This document shows positions 51,303-60,704 of a stretch of 64,000 bases of DNA, piece by piece. The translations under genes and the position numbers were made by a program. The stretch's first letter is position 1; every line of letters begins with the position of its first letter. Under the pieces are notes generated by a model that saw only the letters and a list, made by a program, of their open reading frames with translations, had not been told where the DNA came from and did no database searches. The stretch is from assembly GCA_009836625.1 (NCBI GenBank), contig VXVC01000005.1, forward strand, positions 149,345 to 213,344, in the 5' to 3' direction. Origin of the DNA: Holophagales bacterium. Its GTDB lineage: Bacteria; Acidobacteriota; Thermoanaerobaculia; Multivoradales; Multivoraceae.

Positions 51303-53764
51303 CTGCCCTTCACCTCCATTCGCGCGGTCACGGGGACCGTAGTGTAGGCGGAGCGGACTTCCCGCTCGCCGGCCAGCCAGGACGACGAGGTGATCAGGAA
51401 GTCGTAGTCGCCAGCTTCGACGGCGTCCGACGCCTCACAGTCCAGACGGAACCTGCCGTCATCCTCGGGCTCGACTTCGGTGCCGTCGCAGACGACGCCC
51501 GTGGGGAGGGCGTCGGCGCGCAGTTCGACCGGTTGCCGGAAGCTCTCTTCGCGATGCAGGACGCCTTCGACGGCGCCCTTCCTGCCGGAACGAACGCTCG
51601 CCTTTGCGACGTCGATCCGGTAGCCCGGGACGATCTCGAGCGTCACGCCGGGCGTGTAGAGACGTTCGGGACGTCCGCCCACCGTTACTTCTCCGGTGAG
51701 AGTCACCGTGTAGCGGTCGTGCTGGGTGCCGTCGCTGCTGCGAATCAGCTTGCTGCCCTCGGACTTGTTGTAGTCGGTCTTCTCGGTCGTCTCGACACGG
51801 AACTCGCCCACGCCCACCCCGATCAGGGCAGTGACCACCATGGGCGGTTTGACCGGTGCGTCCTCACCCGGCGGCGCCTCGAACTTCCACCCGAAGTCGA
51901 ACGGCATGCCCTTGACCAGCCTCACCGTTTGGGACGCCAGGCCGACCAGCCGCGGTCCGGGCTGGCCGGTGAGCAGGACCGGCAGGCGGGTCTCCAGCCA
52001 GGGAGCGCTGAATGACCGCTCGGCTTCCGTCGTGTAGCTGCGACCGTCGCCGGCGCGGACCGAGGTCGTGCTTCCCGGCACGGTCGCCCGGCGGCGGATC
52101 ACCGTGCCGTCCTCGAGCACCGCTTCGCCCCAGATCTCCAGGTCGAAGCGCTGGCGCGGCGCGTCGAGATCGGCCGTGACCAGGATCCGCCCGGCGCGCG
52201 CCAGAGTCCGTGTGTCGAGGTCACGCACCTCCCTGGTGATCCATCCGTCCCGGGCCTCGATGCCGGCGGGCGGTTCCTCGACGTAGAGGCGGATCGGACC
52301 CAGATAGCCACGGCGCACCGCGCCGACCTCGATCGGCTTCGACGCGCCGTTGTTCAGCGTCAACTGGGCCGTGCCGAGGCGGAGCTCGAAGTCCGGGCCG
52401 TTCGCGGTCGCCGTCAGCCGGTAGCCGAAACGCGGACCGCCGCGCCCGACAAGGTCCTCGACCGTGACGTGCAGCTCGTCCGCTCCTTCCGGCGTCTCGA
52501 CGAGAACCCAGGGGTCGAAGGAGGTGGCGGTCGGCGACAGCAGCCGGAAGGTGTCGGGATCGGGGATGTCGTCGCCGGAGGAAGCCAGGTACTCGCCGTC
52601 CGGCGTCGTGACGGTCAGCACGCCGAACAGGTCGGAGGAGCCGAGCGCGGCTCCCTCGACTTCGATCAGGAGCCTCTGGCCCGGCTCGGCGGCGATCCGG
52701 TACTGGTCTGCCTCGCCGGCGTCGTCGATCCGCCCGTTGACGACCACGGGCGTGTCGAGGGTCTCATCGGCGGTCGTCTCACTCTCGAGCACTTCGGGAT
52801 GGCTGCCGACGACTACCCGGAACGGAAGGGCCGCGCTGGCCTTCGCGGTGGCTGTCGGGCCGACGCTGTCGAAGGCGTTCTCCGTGACGACGGAGCGGGC
52901 GACTTCCCGGGTGGCTGCCGCGCTGCCTCCGGTGAGTCCGAATCGCGTTTCCTCGCCACGACGGCCGCCCAGCGGGAAGACGGCGTCGGCGTACTCGTAG
53001 TCCGACGCGGCGATCAGCTTCAGACGGTAGAAGTTCCGCCTCTGGTCGCTGAACCGTGCGTCGTGGACCTCGACGACGTACTCCCCGGCCACGGGCGGCT
53101 GCCAGTCGAGACGGGCGTCGACGTCGATGCCAGGTCCCTCCTGGTTGAAGGCGAGCTCGCTGCCTTGGCTGTCGAGCAGCCGCAGCACCGGATCGATCGC
53201 GGAGCCGACCCGCCGCGCCTCGACCTCCAGCACCATCCGCTCGCCTGCTTCTGAGCGGAAGCGATAGCGGTCCCGCTCCGCACCGTCCAGCGTGCCGTTG
53301 ACGACGACCGGCAGCGCATCGATCCGTGGCGCTTCGGTGGCGTCAGCGGCATCGCGCAGACTCTGCTCGGAGACTTCGGACACGGTATCCACCCGGAACA
53401 GCAGGGCATTCGACAGTCCGTCGTCGCCGATGGCGCGCAGCGGGTAGAGCCCCGGCGCGGCGTCGGCGTCGATCTCCACCAGGAAGACGGCGGCCTGGAG
53501 GTTGCGGTCGTTCGGCCGCCTCTGTTTCTGCAACCGGTCCTCGTCGGCGGCCTCGCCGAGGCGGGCGAACGAACCGGGCAGCGTGCTTTCAATCTCCATG
53601 TCGCTGGCTATTCCGTAGCCCTCGATCACCAACCGCAGGGCTCGGCCCTGCTGGCCGCCGTGCGGATGCATGTCGACGAGATTCGGCGGCGGCCCCGCGG
53701 CGGCGGCGACCGTGGCGATGGCGATGCCGGCGCACCCAGTCCAGAGCAGCTGGCGACCGTTCAC
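51299..53764 (-). CDS. Secreted PPC-domain protein
   Basis: 821 residues from GTG 53764, with a signal peptide (about 1-23, TVAAAAGPPPN). At least two bacterial pre-peptidase C-terminal (PPC) beta-domains: DRYRFRSEAGERMVLEVEA with VAGEYVVEVHDARF, and DQYRIAAEPGQRLLIEVEG with its later partner. The rest is beta-rich with no catalytic motif seen. A surface-binding or structural partner of the neighbouring DUF1501/DUF1553 proteins is likely. It overlaps both flanking genes by 4 nt, so it is locked into the operon. Confidence 0.8.
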   Translation of the reverse strand: MNGRQLLWTGCAGIAIATVAAAAGPPPNLVDMHPHGGQQGRALRLVIEGYGIASDMEIESTLPGSFARLGEAADEDRLQKQRRPNDRNLQAAVFLVEIDADAAPGLYPLRAIGDDGLSNALLFRVDTVSEVSEQSLRDAADATEAPRIDALPVVVNGTLDGAERDRYRFRSEAGERMVLEVEARRVGSAIDPVLRLLDSQGSELAFNQEGPGIDVDARLDWQPPVAGEYVVEVHDARFSDQRRNFYRLKLIAASDYEYADAVFPLGGRRGEETRFGLTGGSAAATREVARSVVTENAFDSVGPTATAKASAALPFRVVVGSHPEVLESETTADETLDTPVVVNGRIDDAGEADQYRIAAEPGQRLLIEVEGAALGSSDLFGVLTVTTPDGEYLASSGDDIPDPDTFRLLSPTATSFDPWVLVETPEGADELHVTVEDLVGRGGPRFGYRLTATANGPDFELRLGTAQLTLNNGASKPIEVGAVRRGYLGPIRLYVEEPPAGIEARDGWITREVRDLDTRTLARAGRILVTADLDAPRQRFDLEIWGEAVLEDGTVIRRRATVPGSTTSVRAGDGRSYTTEAERSFSAPWLETRLPVLLTGQPGPRLVGLASQTVRLVKGMPFDFGWKFEAPPGEDAPVKPPMVVTALIGVGVGEFRVETTEKTDYNKSEGSKLIRSSDGTQHDRYTVTLTGEVTVGGRPERLYTPGVTLEIVPGYRIDVAKASVRSGRKGAVEGVLHREESFRQPVELRADALPTGVVCDGTEVEPEDDGRFRLDCEASDAVEAGDYDFLITSSSWLAGEREVRSAYTTVPVTARMEVKGR

Positions 53765-55155
53765 GGTGCTCCTCCGGCGGTCGTCACTCCCTGGGGATTG
53801 CCCTCGAGCGGCACCGGTACGAACTCCTGCAGCAGTTCGCCGTCGTCGGCGCGGTAGAGCCTCAGGCGACCGTCGAAGCCGGCGGTCGTTAGCTCGGCGC
53901 CGGTCGGGTCGAACGCCATCGCGTAGATGCCGGCGCTGTGGCCCGAGGCGGTCGCGGCCCGTTCGCCGGTCTCCAGGTCGTAGATCGGCACCGTCGCCGC
54001 GGCGCCTCCCACCGCGAGACGACCGCCGCGCGGGTCCACCGCGAGCGCGAAGATCTCGCCGTCCTGGCGCTCGAACTCCCGGACCAGGGTCGAGTCGTCG
54101 GCGATCAGCATCTTCCGGGCGCGGTCCATCCTGTAGTAATAGGGCACGCGGTCCTCACCGCCGATGACGACCGCCTCGATTCGCGGGTTTCGGACGATCG
54201 CCGCCAGCTCGCCGCGCAGCAGGTTGATGTTCTCGATGAAGGCGCCGCTCGAGGCGTCGATCAACTTCGCGGCCCGGTCGCGGCCGACGGAGACGATCCG
54301 TCGTCCGTCGCCGCCGAAGACGACGCCGAGCACCCAGTTCTCGTGGTGGTTCATCCGCAGCAGCTCGCGGCCGCTGGTCGCCTGATGGATGCGGACCGTG
54401 TGGTCGGCGCAACCGATCGCCAGCCGGCGTTCGTCCGGCGACACGGCGAGGCCGAACAGCGTGTCGTGGCAGAGCATGTTCGAGACGCGGAGCTTTCGGT
54501 CGTCTATGTCCCAGATCTGGATCTCGCCGAAGCGCGCGGGCGTCCCACCGGTGGCGATCAGCCGACCGTTCTTCAGAAACGCCAGGCCCTGAATGCGCTC
54601 GGAGACACTGCTGAAACGCGCCTCCAGGCTGTCGCCGCCGCCGATCCTCGAGCGACGGTGGAGCAGCACCTCCCGGTTGCCCGACACGGCCAGCCACTCC
54701 CCGTCGGCGGAGTAGGCGACCGCCGTGATCACCGGCGGCTGGCGGTAGACGATAGGCCCCGTCGCCGCGCCGAGCCGCATCTCCTCCGGCGTGTCGTCTG
54801 CGGCCCCGGTCGCGATCCAGTCGCTGATCGCCGCGATCTCCGCCTCCGCCAGCGGTTCCGCCCGCATCGGCATCGCGGGCTCGATCTCCCCTCGAAGCAT
54901 CTGCAGCATCCGGCTCTCGTCGGGCTTCCCGGCCACGAAGGCAGGACCGCTCATCCCACCCGCAGCGAGCCCGTCGAAGCTCGTCAGGTTCAACTCACCA
55001 CCCAACTGCGCCGGCTGATGACACCCCTGACACCGTTGCTGAATCACGGGCCAGACGTCCCGGTAGTAGCTGGCGCCTTCCTGCGCAACCACCGCCGAAC
55101 TCTGGATCCCCAGGAACGAACCGACGAACACCACGGAACCGAGAGCCCGTAGCAC
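53761..55155 (-). CDS. Exported cytochrome c (planctomycete type) plus WD40 beta-propeller
   Basis: 464 residues from GTG 55155, chosen for the GGAGG 5 nt upstream and a signal peptide (LRALGSVVFVGSFLG). The haem motif CQGCH near 49, in VIQQRCQGCHQPAQ, is followed by the EPAMPMRAEPLAEAEIAAI segment typical of the PSCyt1 group. Then about seven WD40-like repeats (about 130-464), for example VRNPRIEAVVIGGEDR and SAGIYAMAFDPTGAELTTAGFDGR (shown in parts). The design suits electron transfer or sensing on the cell surface. A longer open frame reaching 55617 runs antisense-like through the DUF1501 end and was rejected. Confidence 0.82.
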   Translation of the reverse strand: MLRALGSVVFVGSFLGIQSSAVVAQEGASYYRDVWPVIQQRCQGCHQPAQLGGELNLTSFDGLAAGGMSGPAFVAGKPDESRMLQMLRGEIEPAMPMRAEPLAEAEIAAISDWIATGAADDTPEEMRLGAATGPIVYRQPPVITAVAYSADGEWLAVSGNREVLLHRRSRIGGGDSLEARFSSVSERIQGLAFLKNGRLIATGGTPARFGEIQIWDIDDRKLRVSNMLCHDTLFGLAVSPDERRLAIGCADHTVRIHQATSGRELLRMNHHENWVLGVVFGGDGRRIVSVGRDRAAKLIDASSGAFIENINLLRGELAAIVRNPRIEAVVIGGEDRVPYYYRMDRARKMLIADDSTLVREFERQDGEIFALAVDPRGGRLAVGGAAATVPIYDLETGERAATASGHSAGIYAMAFDPTGAELTTAGFDGRLRLYRADDGELLQEFVPVPLEGNPQGVTTAGGAP

Positions 55156-55167
55156 GACGACCTCCAG

Positions 55168-55342
55168 CCTGAGTCGGGTCCGGAGGGGGCGGACTCCAGC
55201 GGCCTTGGAGCGAGCGACTCCCAACGACCCTGCGCAAGGCAACGACCAACCGAAGCGAGCGGAACGGAGTGAGCGCCATCCCCCCAAACTCCCCTGAGCG
55301 CGAACGTCCGATGGAGACCGCCCCCTCCGGGTCCGACTCAGG
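55168..55342. repeat. Long inverted repeat in an intergenic region (MITE-like or RNA stem)
   Basis: Arms 55168-55192 and 55318-55342 are inverted repeats matching at 23 of 25 positions, 125 nt apart, filling almost all of the 202-nt gap between the DUF1501 stop (55358) and the cytochrome-WD40 start (55155). No coding frame or transposase is inside. It could be a miniature transposable element or a large RNA structure separating two operon segments. Confidence 0.6.
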
Positions 55343-55357
55343 CGGGTGTTCACCAAG

Positions 55358-56776
55358 CTACGCCAGGATCTCGTTGACCACATTGCCGTGCACGTCGGTG
55401 AGGCGGAAGTCGCGGCCGCCGTAGCGGTAGGTGAGGTTGGTGTGGTCGATGCCGAGGAGGTGGAGGACGGTGGCCCAGAGGTCGTAGATCGTGACTTCGT
55501 CCTCGACGACGTGGTAGCCGAACTCGTCCGTCGCGCCATGGATCGTGCCGCCCTTGATGCCGCCGCCGGCGAGCCAGATCGAAAACCCGAACGGATTGTG
55601 ATCGCGGCCGTCGGCACCCTGGTGAAACGGCGTGCGCCCGAACTCGCCGGCCCAGATGACCAGCGTCTCGTCGAGCAGGCCGCGGGCCTTCAGGTCCTTC
55701 AACAGACCGGCGATCGGCTGGTCGACCTGAAGCGCCATGTTCCGGTGGCCGACCTCGAGGCCGGTGTGCTGGTCCCACGGGTTCGCCGACTGCCCCGCGT
55801 CGGTCGGTTCCGGCAGGCAGCTCAGCTCGACGAAACGCACGCCGCGCTCGACCAGCCGCCGCGCCAGCAGGCACTGGCGGCCGTAGTCCGCCGTCGTCTC
55901 GTTCGGGTGGTCCAGCGCGTAGAGCTCACGTGTCGCCCGGGTCTCGCCGCTGATGTCGCAGAGTTCGGGCACCTCGGCCTGCATCCGGAACGCGGTCTCG
56001 TAGTTGCGCACGGCCGCTTCAACGTCGGCATGGCCGCCGAGCCGATCGAGGAAGGCCCGATCCATCTCCGCCACGAAGTCGAGCCGCTCGCGCTGTGCCG
56101 CCTGGGCCTCCAGCGCCTGGATGTTCTGAACCGCGTCCTCGGCGTCGCCGCGCAGGATGGAGCCCTGGAACTCTGCCGGCAGGTAGCCGTTGCTGTAGAT
56201 GCCGACACCGCCGTGCGGGATGCCGGCCTGACCGCTTTGCAGGACGACGAAGCCGGGCAGGTTCTCGTTCTCGGTGCCGAGCCCGTAGTTCACCCAGGCG
56301 CCGGCGGACGGGTGACCGACCAGCGGGAAGCCGGTGTGGAAGAAGTAGTTGCCCTGGGCGTGCTCGTTCACGGTGCTGGTCATCGAGCGGATGACGGCCA
56401 GGTCGTCGACGCATTCGCCGACGTGGGGGAACATGCTGCTGACCGGGATGCCGCTCTCGCCGTACTGTTTGAAGGGGAAGGGCGAGGCGAAGATGTTGCC
56501 GTTCTGGTTGAACTGGGTGCGCTCGATCTTCGTCGGCATCGGCTTGCCGTGATCGCGGTCGAGCAGCGGTTTCGGGTCGAACGAGTCGACCTGGGAGACG
56601 CCTCCCGACATGTAGAGGAAGATGACGTGCCGGGCGCGGGCTCGCGGTTGGCCGTGGGCCGCTCCGGGCAGGAGCGCAGAGCCGAGCATGCCGTTCAGCG
56701 CGATGGCGCCGAACCCGGTCGAGACCTGGGCCAGCATCCGCCGCCGGCTCATCAGGGAACAGGTGTGATCGCTCAT
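55358..56776 (-). CDS. DUF1501 family exported protein (copy 2)
   Basis: 472 residues from ATG 56776, which overlaps the stop of the upstream DUF1553 gene by 4 nt. The signal is Tat-like ([21 protein letters not shown], shown whole only to 20 residues in effect). Landmarks: [20 protein letters not shown], the [12 protein letters not shown] block, [30 protein letters not shown] and the C-terminal [15 protein letters not shown]. This is the larger, more typical DUF1501 form; copy 1 at 47.3 kb is more diverged. Role unknown. Confidence 0.9.
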   Translation of the reverse strand: MSDHTCSLMSRRRMLAQVSTGFGAIALNGMLGSALLPGAAHGQPRARARHVIFLYMSGGVSQVDSFDPKPLLDRDHGKPMPTKIERTQFNQNGNIFASPFPFKQYGESGIPVSSMFPHVGECVDDLAVIRSMTSTVNEHAQGNYFFHTGFPLVGHPSAGAWVNYGLGTENENLPGFVVLQSGQAGIPHGGVGIYSNGYLPAEFQGSILRGDAEDAVQNIQALEAQAAQRERLDFVAEMDRAFLDRLGGHADVEAAVRNYETAFRMQAEVPELCDISGETRATRELYALDHPNETTADYGRQCLLARRLVERGVRFVELSCLPEPTDAGQSANPWDQHTGLEVGHRNMALQVDQPIAGLLKDLKARGLLDETLVIWAGEFGRTPFHQGADGRDHNPFGFSIWLAGGGIKGGTIHGATDEFGYHVVEDEVTIYDLWATVLHLLGIDHTNLTYRYGGRDFRLTDVHGNVVNEILA

Positions 56777-59700
56777 CGGAGGTACATGAACTCCTTGAGG
56801 TTGAACATGGCGTGCGCCAGTCGACGCCATGCGTCGCCGCCGCCGGCGCTCTGCTCGAGCTGATCGGCTTCCGCCTCGAGCCGCCCGATGCGGGACCAAC
56901 TGCTGCGGTAGATGCGCGCCTGCTCCGCTTCCGACGGCGCCTCGATGTTGCCGAGCGCGGAGGCCGCGACGTCGGCAGGAATCAGTACGCGGTCGTAGAG
57001 GCGGGCCTGAAGCACGCCCAGGGGCGCGTCTCCGGCGCCCGCGAACTGGAGGCGACCCTTCTCCAGGCTCATTGGAAGTTCCCGGCGGACACGTTCCGGG
57101 TCGGCCTCGGCACCGTCCCGGTACGCGGTCGAGGCGCCCCTGCGGTCCCGGGTCAGGACCAGGTGAACCGGCCCGGCATCCGCTTCGCTGGCGACCCACG
57201 CTTCGAGCGTGTACTCGTCCAGCGTCCGCCGGATCGGCTTCGACGTCACGACGTCAGACGTCCCGAGCCAGAGTGCACCATCGTCCACGTGGACGTCGCG
57301 GCCCAGCTTGAGTGGGAGGAAACCGATGCCATCGTAGACGCGGCCGTTCTTGGGCTGGTCGTCGAACTCCCACGCGGCGACCGCCTTGGGCGCCGACGCC
57401 CGGTGGTAGAAGCGGAGTACGCCGCGCGTCTTGTCCGCAGTGAAGTCGCGGATCCCGGCGCTCTCCTCCCGGCGATCCATGGCCGCCGCACTCCAGGCTT
57501 CCACGTCTTCCCGCGCGGGCTTCCGGTCCTGGGCCTGGTTGAGGAACTCTGCGGCGGCGCCGAGTTCCGGTTCGGTCGGTTGCCTGCCGAGGGCGAGGCG
57601 GAACATGGCGACGATGCGTTCCCGGTCGCTGTGCAGGTCGGGATCCTGCGCGATCCGCTCGGCGAAGCGGGCTGCCAGGTGCATGACCTGGGTGTTGTTC
57701 ATCATGAGCAGCGACTGTGCGGGCACGTTCGTCTGGTCGCGCTGGCCCTTGGTCGTCACCGGGGTGGGCAGGTCGAGCGTGTGGAGGAGAGGATCCGGCT
57801 GATTCCGGATGACCTGGACGTAGACGCTGCGCCGGTTCGACCAGCCGGTTTCCGGCTGGTTCTCGGCGGCGGTGACCGGTTCGAGTTGACCAGCGGCAAT
57901 CAGCATCGAGTCGCGCACCGCCTCGGCCTCCAGGCGGCGCAGATGGGCATGGGAGAGGAGGTCGTTCCGCGGATCCCGTTCCCGGGCGGACGGCGGCGGC
58001 GTCGACTCGAGCTGGAAGGCCCGCGTCGAGGCCAGACGCCGCACGAACGTCTTCAGGGACCAGCCGTCTTCCCGCAGACTGGTCGCCAGGTGATCGAGGA
58101 GGGCGGCGTTCGACGGGAGCTCGCCCATTTGCCCGAAGTTGTCCGGCGTGGCGACGATGCCGCGACCGAACGTGTGCCCCCAGAGGCGGTTCGCGATGAC
58201 GCGGGCCGTGAGGGGGTTGCCGGGGTCGAGAACGCTCTCGGCCAGGGCCATCCGTGGGTGGACCGAGTCGCCGTATGGCTCGGGGTCGATCGCCTCGAGG
58301 AAGCGCTGGGGCACCGGTTCGCCAAACTGCCGGTGATTTCCCCGCTCCATCAACGGCTGGTCGAAGCGGGGCCCGGCGAGCACCGCGGGGGAGCGGGTCG
58401 GCACGGGGAGCGCCTCCTCGATCCGCCGGATCGCGTCGGTGATCGGACCCGCTTCCGGCACTTCGGCCATGTCGTTCGGAAGCAGACCGCGGCGAACGAA
58501 GCTCGCCAGGAAGCGGGCCTGGGCGTCGGTCACCGAGCCGTCGCGCCAGGCCGCAACGGCGCCCTGAACCGCTTCGCCGTAGCGAGCCGCCAGTTCGCCT
58601 CGGTCGCCGGGCGCTCCTTCGATCTCGAACAGGGGCGCCGTGAACTCGGCGGGCTGGTCGCGGGGAAGCTCGCCATTCCCGTCCAGCACGACCGCCTCGG
58701 TGATCCCGAACCAGGAGCGGTCCGACCGTCCGCCGGAGCTTTCGCCGGTCATCGGGTGATCGGCGGCGGTCACCAGCTCGATGTAGGCGTGGTCGCCGTC
58801 CCAGTAGTCGAGGTCCCAGTGCTGCCATTGCCACTCGCCGTCCGAGAGGGTCTCGATCGGATAGACCTCGCCGCGCTGGGGGTAGTTCTGGACCACGTAG
58901 CGCGCGATCGCGCCGCCGCGGCCGGCGATGCGCACCGCCAGCTTCTGGCCGGCCTCGATGAGGAAGCGCGGCGACGAGAAGGTGCCGTTGTGGCGGTTGG
59001 TCAGCGAGTGCGTGTAGACGCCGCCCGGCAGGATGTCGGCGACGATCGCCCCGCCGCCCTGAGTGACCTCGTAGCTTCCGGCTTCCTGGGGTTTCGCGTC
59101 GGGAAGGCCGTTGCCGTGCCGGTACCACTGCTCGACATCCTCGGTTCGGCTCAGGTCCCAGCGCTGGACGGCGGGCGCCTGGCGCCGGGCCTCGAGTTGC
59201 TGCCTGCTCCGTTCGTAGGCGGCGGCCAGTTCCTGCCATTGTTTGGCGAAGGCTCCGCGGCCCCGGACCCGGCCTGCTCGCACCCAGGCGTAGAGCGGGT
59301 CGTAGGGCGACTGGCCGCCCGTGAGTGCCGCGGCCCACGGGCCGTCCGGCTGTTGCAGCCTGGCCGGCACCTCGGCGGCGGCTTCGAGCCACGCATCGGC
59401 CAGCACCTGCCTCAACTCGTCCTTCAGCCGGATGAGGTCGTCACGGTGAGCGTTCCGCCGCGCCTCGTCGTCGATCGTCTGGACGCCGGGCCGGCCGTTC
59501 ACCATCGTGCCGTAGAGGGCGTAGAAATCGGTCTGGCTGATCGCGTCGAACTTGTGGTCGTGGCAGCGGGCGCAGGCGACGGTCATCCCGAGGAACGCCT
59601 TGGAGACGACGTCGATCTGGTTCTCGGTGAAGCGGACCTGTTCGTCGAGCGCGTCGGTCGGTCCGAAGCCGTGCAGGACGAAGCGGTACTGGGCGATGCC

Positions 59701-60693
59701 GATGGCCGACTCGTTGATCCCAAGTTCCGCGTTCATCCGCGGTGCGTCCAGGAGGTCGCCGGCCAGGTGCTCCCGGATCAACTGGTCGACCGGCACGTCG
59801 GCATTGAGCGCCCGGATCAGGTAGTCGCGGTAGCGCCAGGCGTAGGGGACCGGCGGGTCGCCTTCGCTGCCGTGGGACTCGGCGTAGCGGACCCAGTCCA
59901 TCCAGTGCCGGGCCCAGCGTTCGCCGAAGGCCGGGTCGGCGAGCAGCCGGTCGACTTCGTCCGCGACCGCGGCGTCCCGGTCGACGGCGGCGCGGCGCTC
60001 GAAGTCGTCGACCTGCGCCGGCGTCGGCGGCAGGCCGCTGAGCACGTAGGAAAGCCGGCGCATTACCGTCCGCGGCTCGGCCAGCGGCGCGGGCTCGAGA
60101 CCGGCGCCGGCGATGCCACGGGCCAGGAAGCGGTCGATCGCACTCCCCGACCAGTCGCGCGACCAGTTCGCGTCGGTGACCTGAGGCGGTTCCGGGTCGG
60201 CGATGGGCTGCAGACTCCACCAGCTCTTCCGCTGTTCGAGGATCGTCCGCCACGCGGTCGCTTCCTTGAGCGCGTCAGCGGAGGGCGGTTCGTCCCTGGG
60301 ATCGGGTGCGCCGATCTCGATCCAGCGCTCGAAGTCGGCGATCACGTCGTCGGGCAGTTTGGCGCCGCCCAGGGGCATCCGGAAGTCGAGGCTCGGGTGC
60401 CTCATCGCCCGCAGCAGGAGGCTGCTGCGCGGCTTGCCCGGCTCGATGGCGGGGCCTCGCATGCCGCCTTCGAGGAGGCCGCCGCGGTAGTCCAGGCGCA
60501 GACCGTTTTCCGCGATCTCGGTGCTGTTGTGGCAGGTGTAGCAGTGCTCGACCAGAACCGGCCGGATCTTCTGCTCGAAGAACTCGAGGTCCTCAGGGGC
60601 GAACTCCGCCGAGGCGGCCGGTCCGGCGCCGAGCAATACAGCAGCCAGGATCGCGGCGCCGAAACGCGGCGAGATCCTCTCTTTCGTCTTCAT
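56773..60693 (-). CDS. DUF1549/DUF1553 protein with cytochrome and LamG-like domains (copy 2)
   Basis: 1306 residues with a signal peptide (about 1-27). A planctomycete-type cytochrome c domain at the N-terminus ([11 protein letters not shown] near 50; [13 protein letters not shown]). DUF1549 (about 185-400) includes [19 protein letters not shown] and [17 protein letters not shown]1553 (about 770-1060) includes [21 protein letters not shown] concanavalin/LamG-like domain sits near 1150-1260 ([20 protein letters not shown]). Such proteins are frequent in planctomycetes and may degrade complex carbohydrates, but this is unproven. First gene of the long operon. Confidence 0.88.
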   Translation of the reverse strand: MKTKERISPRFGAAILAAVLLGAGPAASAEFAPEDLEFFEQKIRPVLVEHCYTCHNSTEIAENGLRLDYRGGLLEGGMRGPAIEPGKPRSSLLLRAMRHPSLDFRMPLGGAKLPDDVIADFERWIEIGAPDPRDEPPSADALKEATAWRTILEQRKSWWSLQPIADPEPPQVTDANWSRDWSGSAIDRFLARGIAGAGLEPAPLAEPRTVMRRLSYVLSGLPPTPAQVDDFERRAAVDRDAAVADEVDRLLADPAFGERWARHWMDWVRYAESHGSEGDPPVPYAWRYRDYLIRALNADVPVDQLIREHLAGDLLDAPRMNAELGINESAIGIAQYRFVLHGFGPTDALDEQVRFTENQIDVVSKAFLGMTVACARCHDHKFDAISQTDFYALYGTMVNGRPGVQTIDDEARRNAHRDDLIRLKDELRQVLADAWLEAAAEVPARLQQPDGPWAAALTGGQSPYDPLYAWVRAGRVRGRGAFAKQWQELAAAYERSRQQLEARRQAPAVQRWDLSRTEDVEQWYRHGNGLPDAKPQEAGSYEVTQGGGAIVADILPGGVYTHSLTNRHNGTFSSPRFLIEAGQKLAVRIAGRGGAIARYVVQNYPQRGEVYPIETLSDGEWQWQHWDLDYWDGDHAYIELVTAADHPMTGESSGGRSDRSWFGITEAVVLDGNGELPRDQPAEFTAPLFEIEGAPGDRGELAARYGEAVQGAVAAWRDGSVTDAQARFLASFVRRGLLPNDMAEVPEAGPITDAIRRIEEALPVPTRSPAVLAGPRFDQPLMERGNHRQFGEPVPQRFLEAIDPEPYGDSVHPRMALAESVLDPGNPLTARVIANRLWGHTFGRGIVATPDNFGQMGELPSNAALLDHLATSLREDGWSLKTFVRRLASTRAFQLESTPPPSARERDPRNDLLSHAHLRRLEAEAVRDSMLIAAGQLEPVTAAENQPETGWSNRRSVYVQVIRNQPDPLLHTLDLPTPVTTKGQRDQTNVPAQSLLMMNNTQVMHLAARFAERIAQDPDLHSDRERIVAMFRLALGRQPTEPELGAAAEFLNQAQDRKPAREDVEAWSAAAMDRREESAGIRDFTADKTRGVLRFYHRASAPKAVAAWEFDDQPKNGRVYDGIGFLPLKLGRDVHVDDGALWLGTSDVVTSKPIRRTLDEYTLEAWVASEADAGPVHLVLTRDRRGASTAYRDGAEADPERVRRELPMSLEKGRLQFAGAGDAPLGVLQARLYDRVLIPADVAASALGNIEAPSEAEQARIYRSSWSRIGRLEAEADQLEQSAGGGDAWRRLAHAMFNLKEFMYLR

Positions 60694-60704
60694 TGGAACG
60701 CTGT

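Noticed and set aside
55156..55617. N-terminal extension of the cytochrome-WD40 frame
   Set aside because: It overlaps the DUF1501 C-terminus, is Ser/Thr/Arg-biased, and the GTG at 55155 has a ribosome-binding site and gives a signal peptide.
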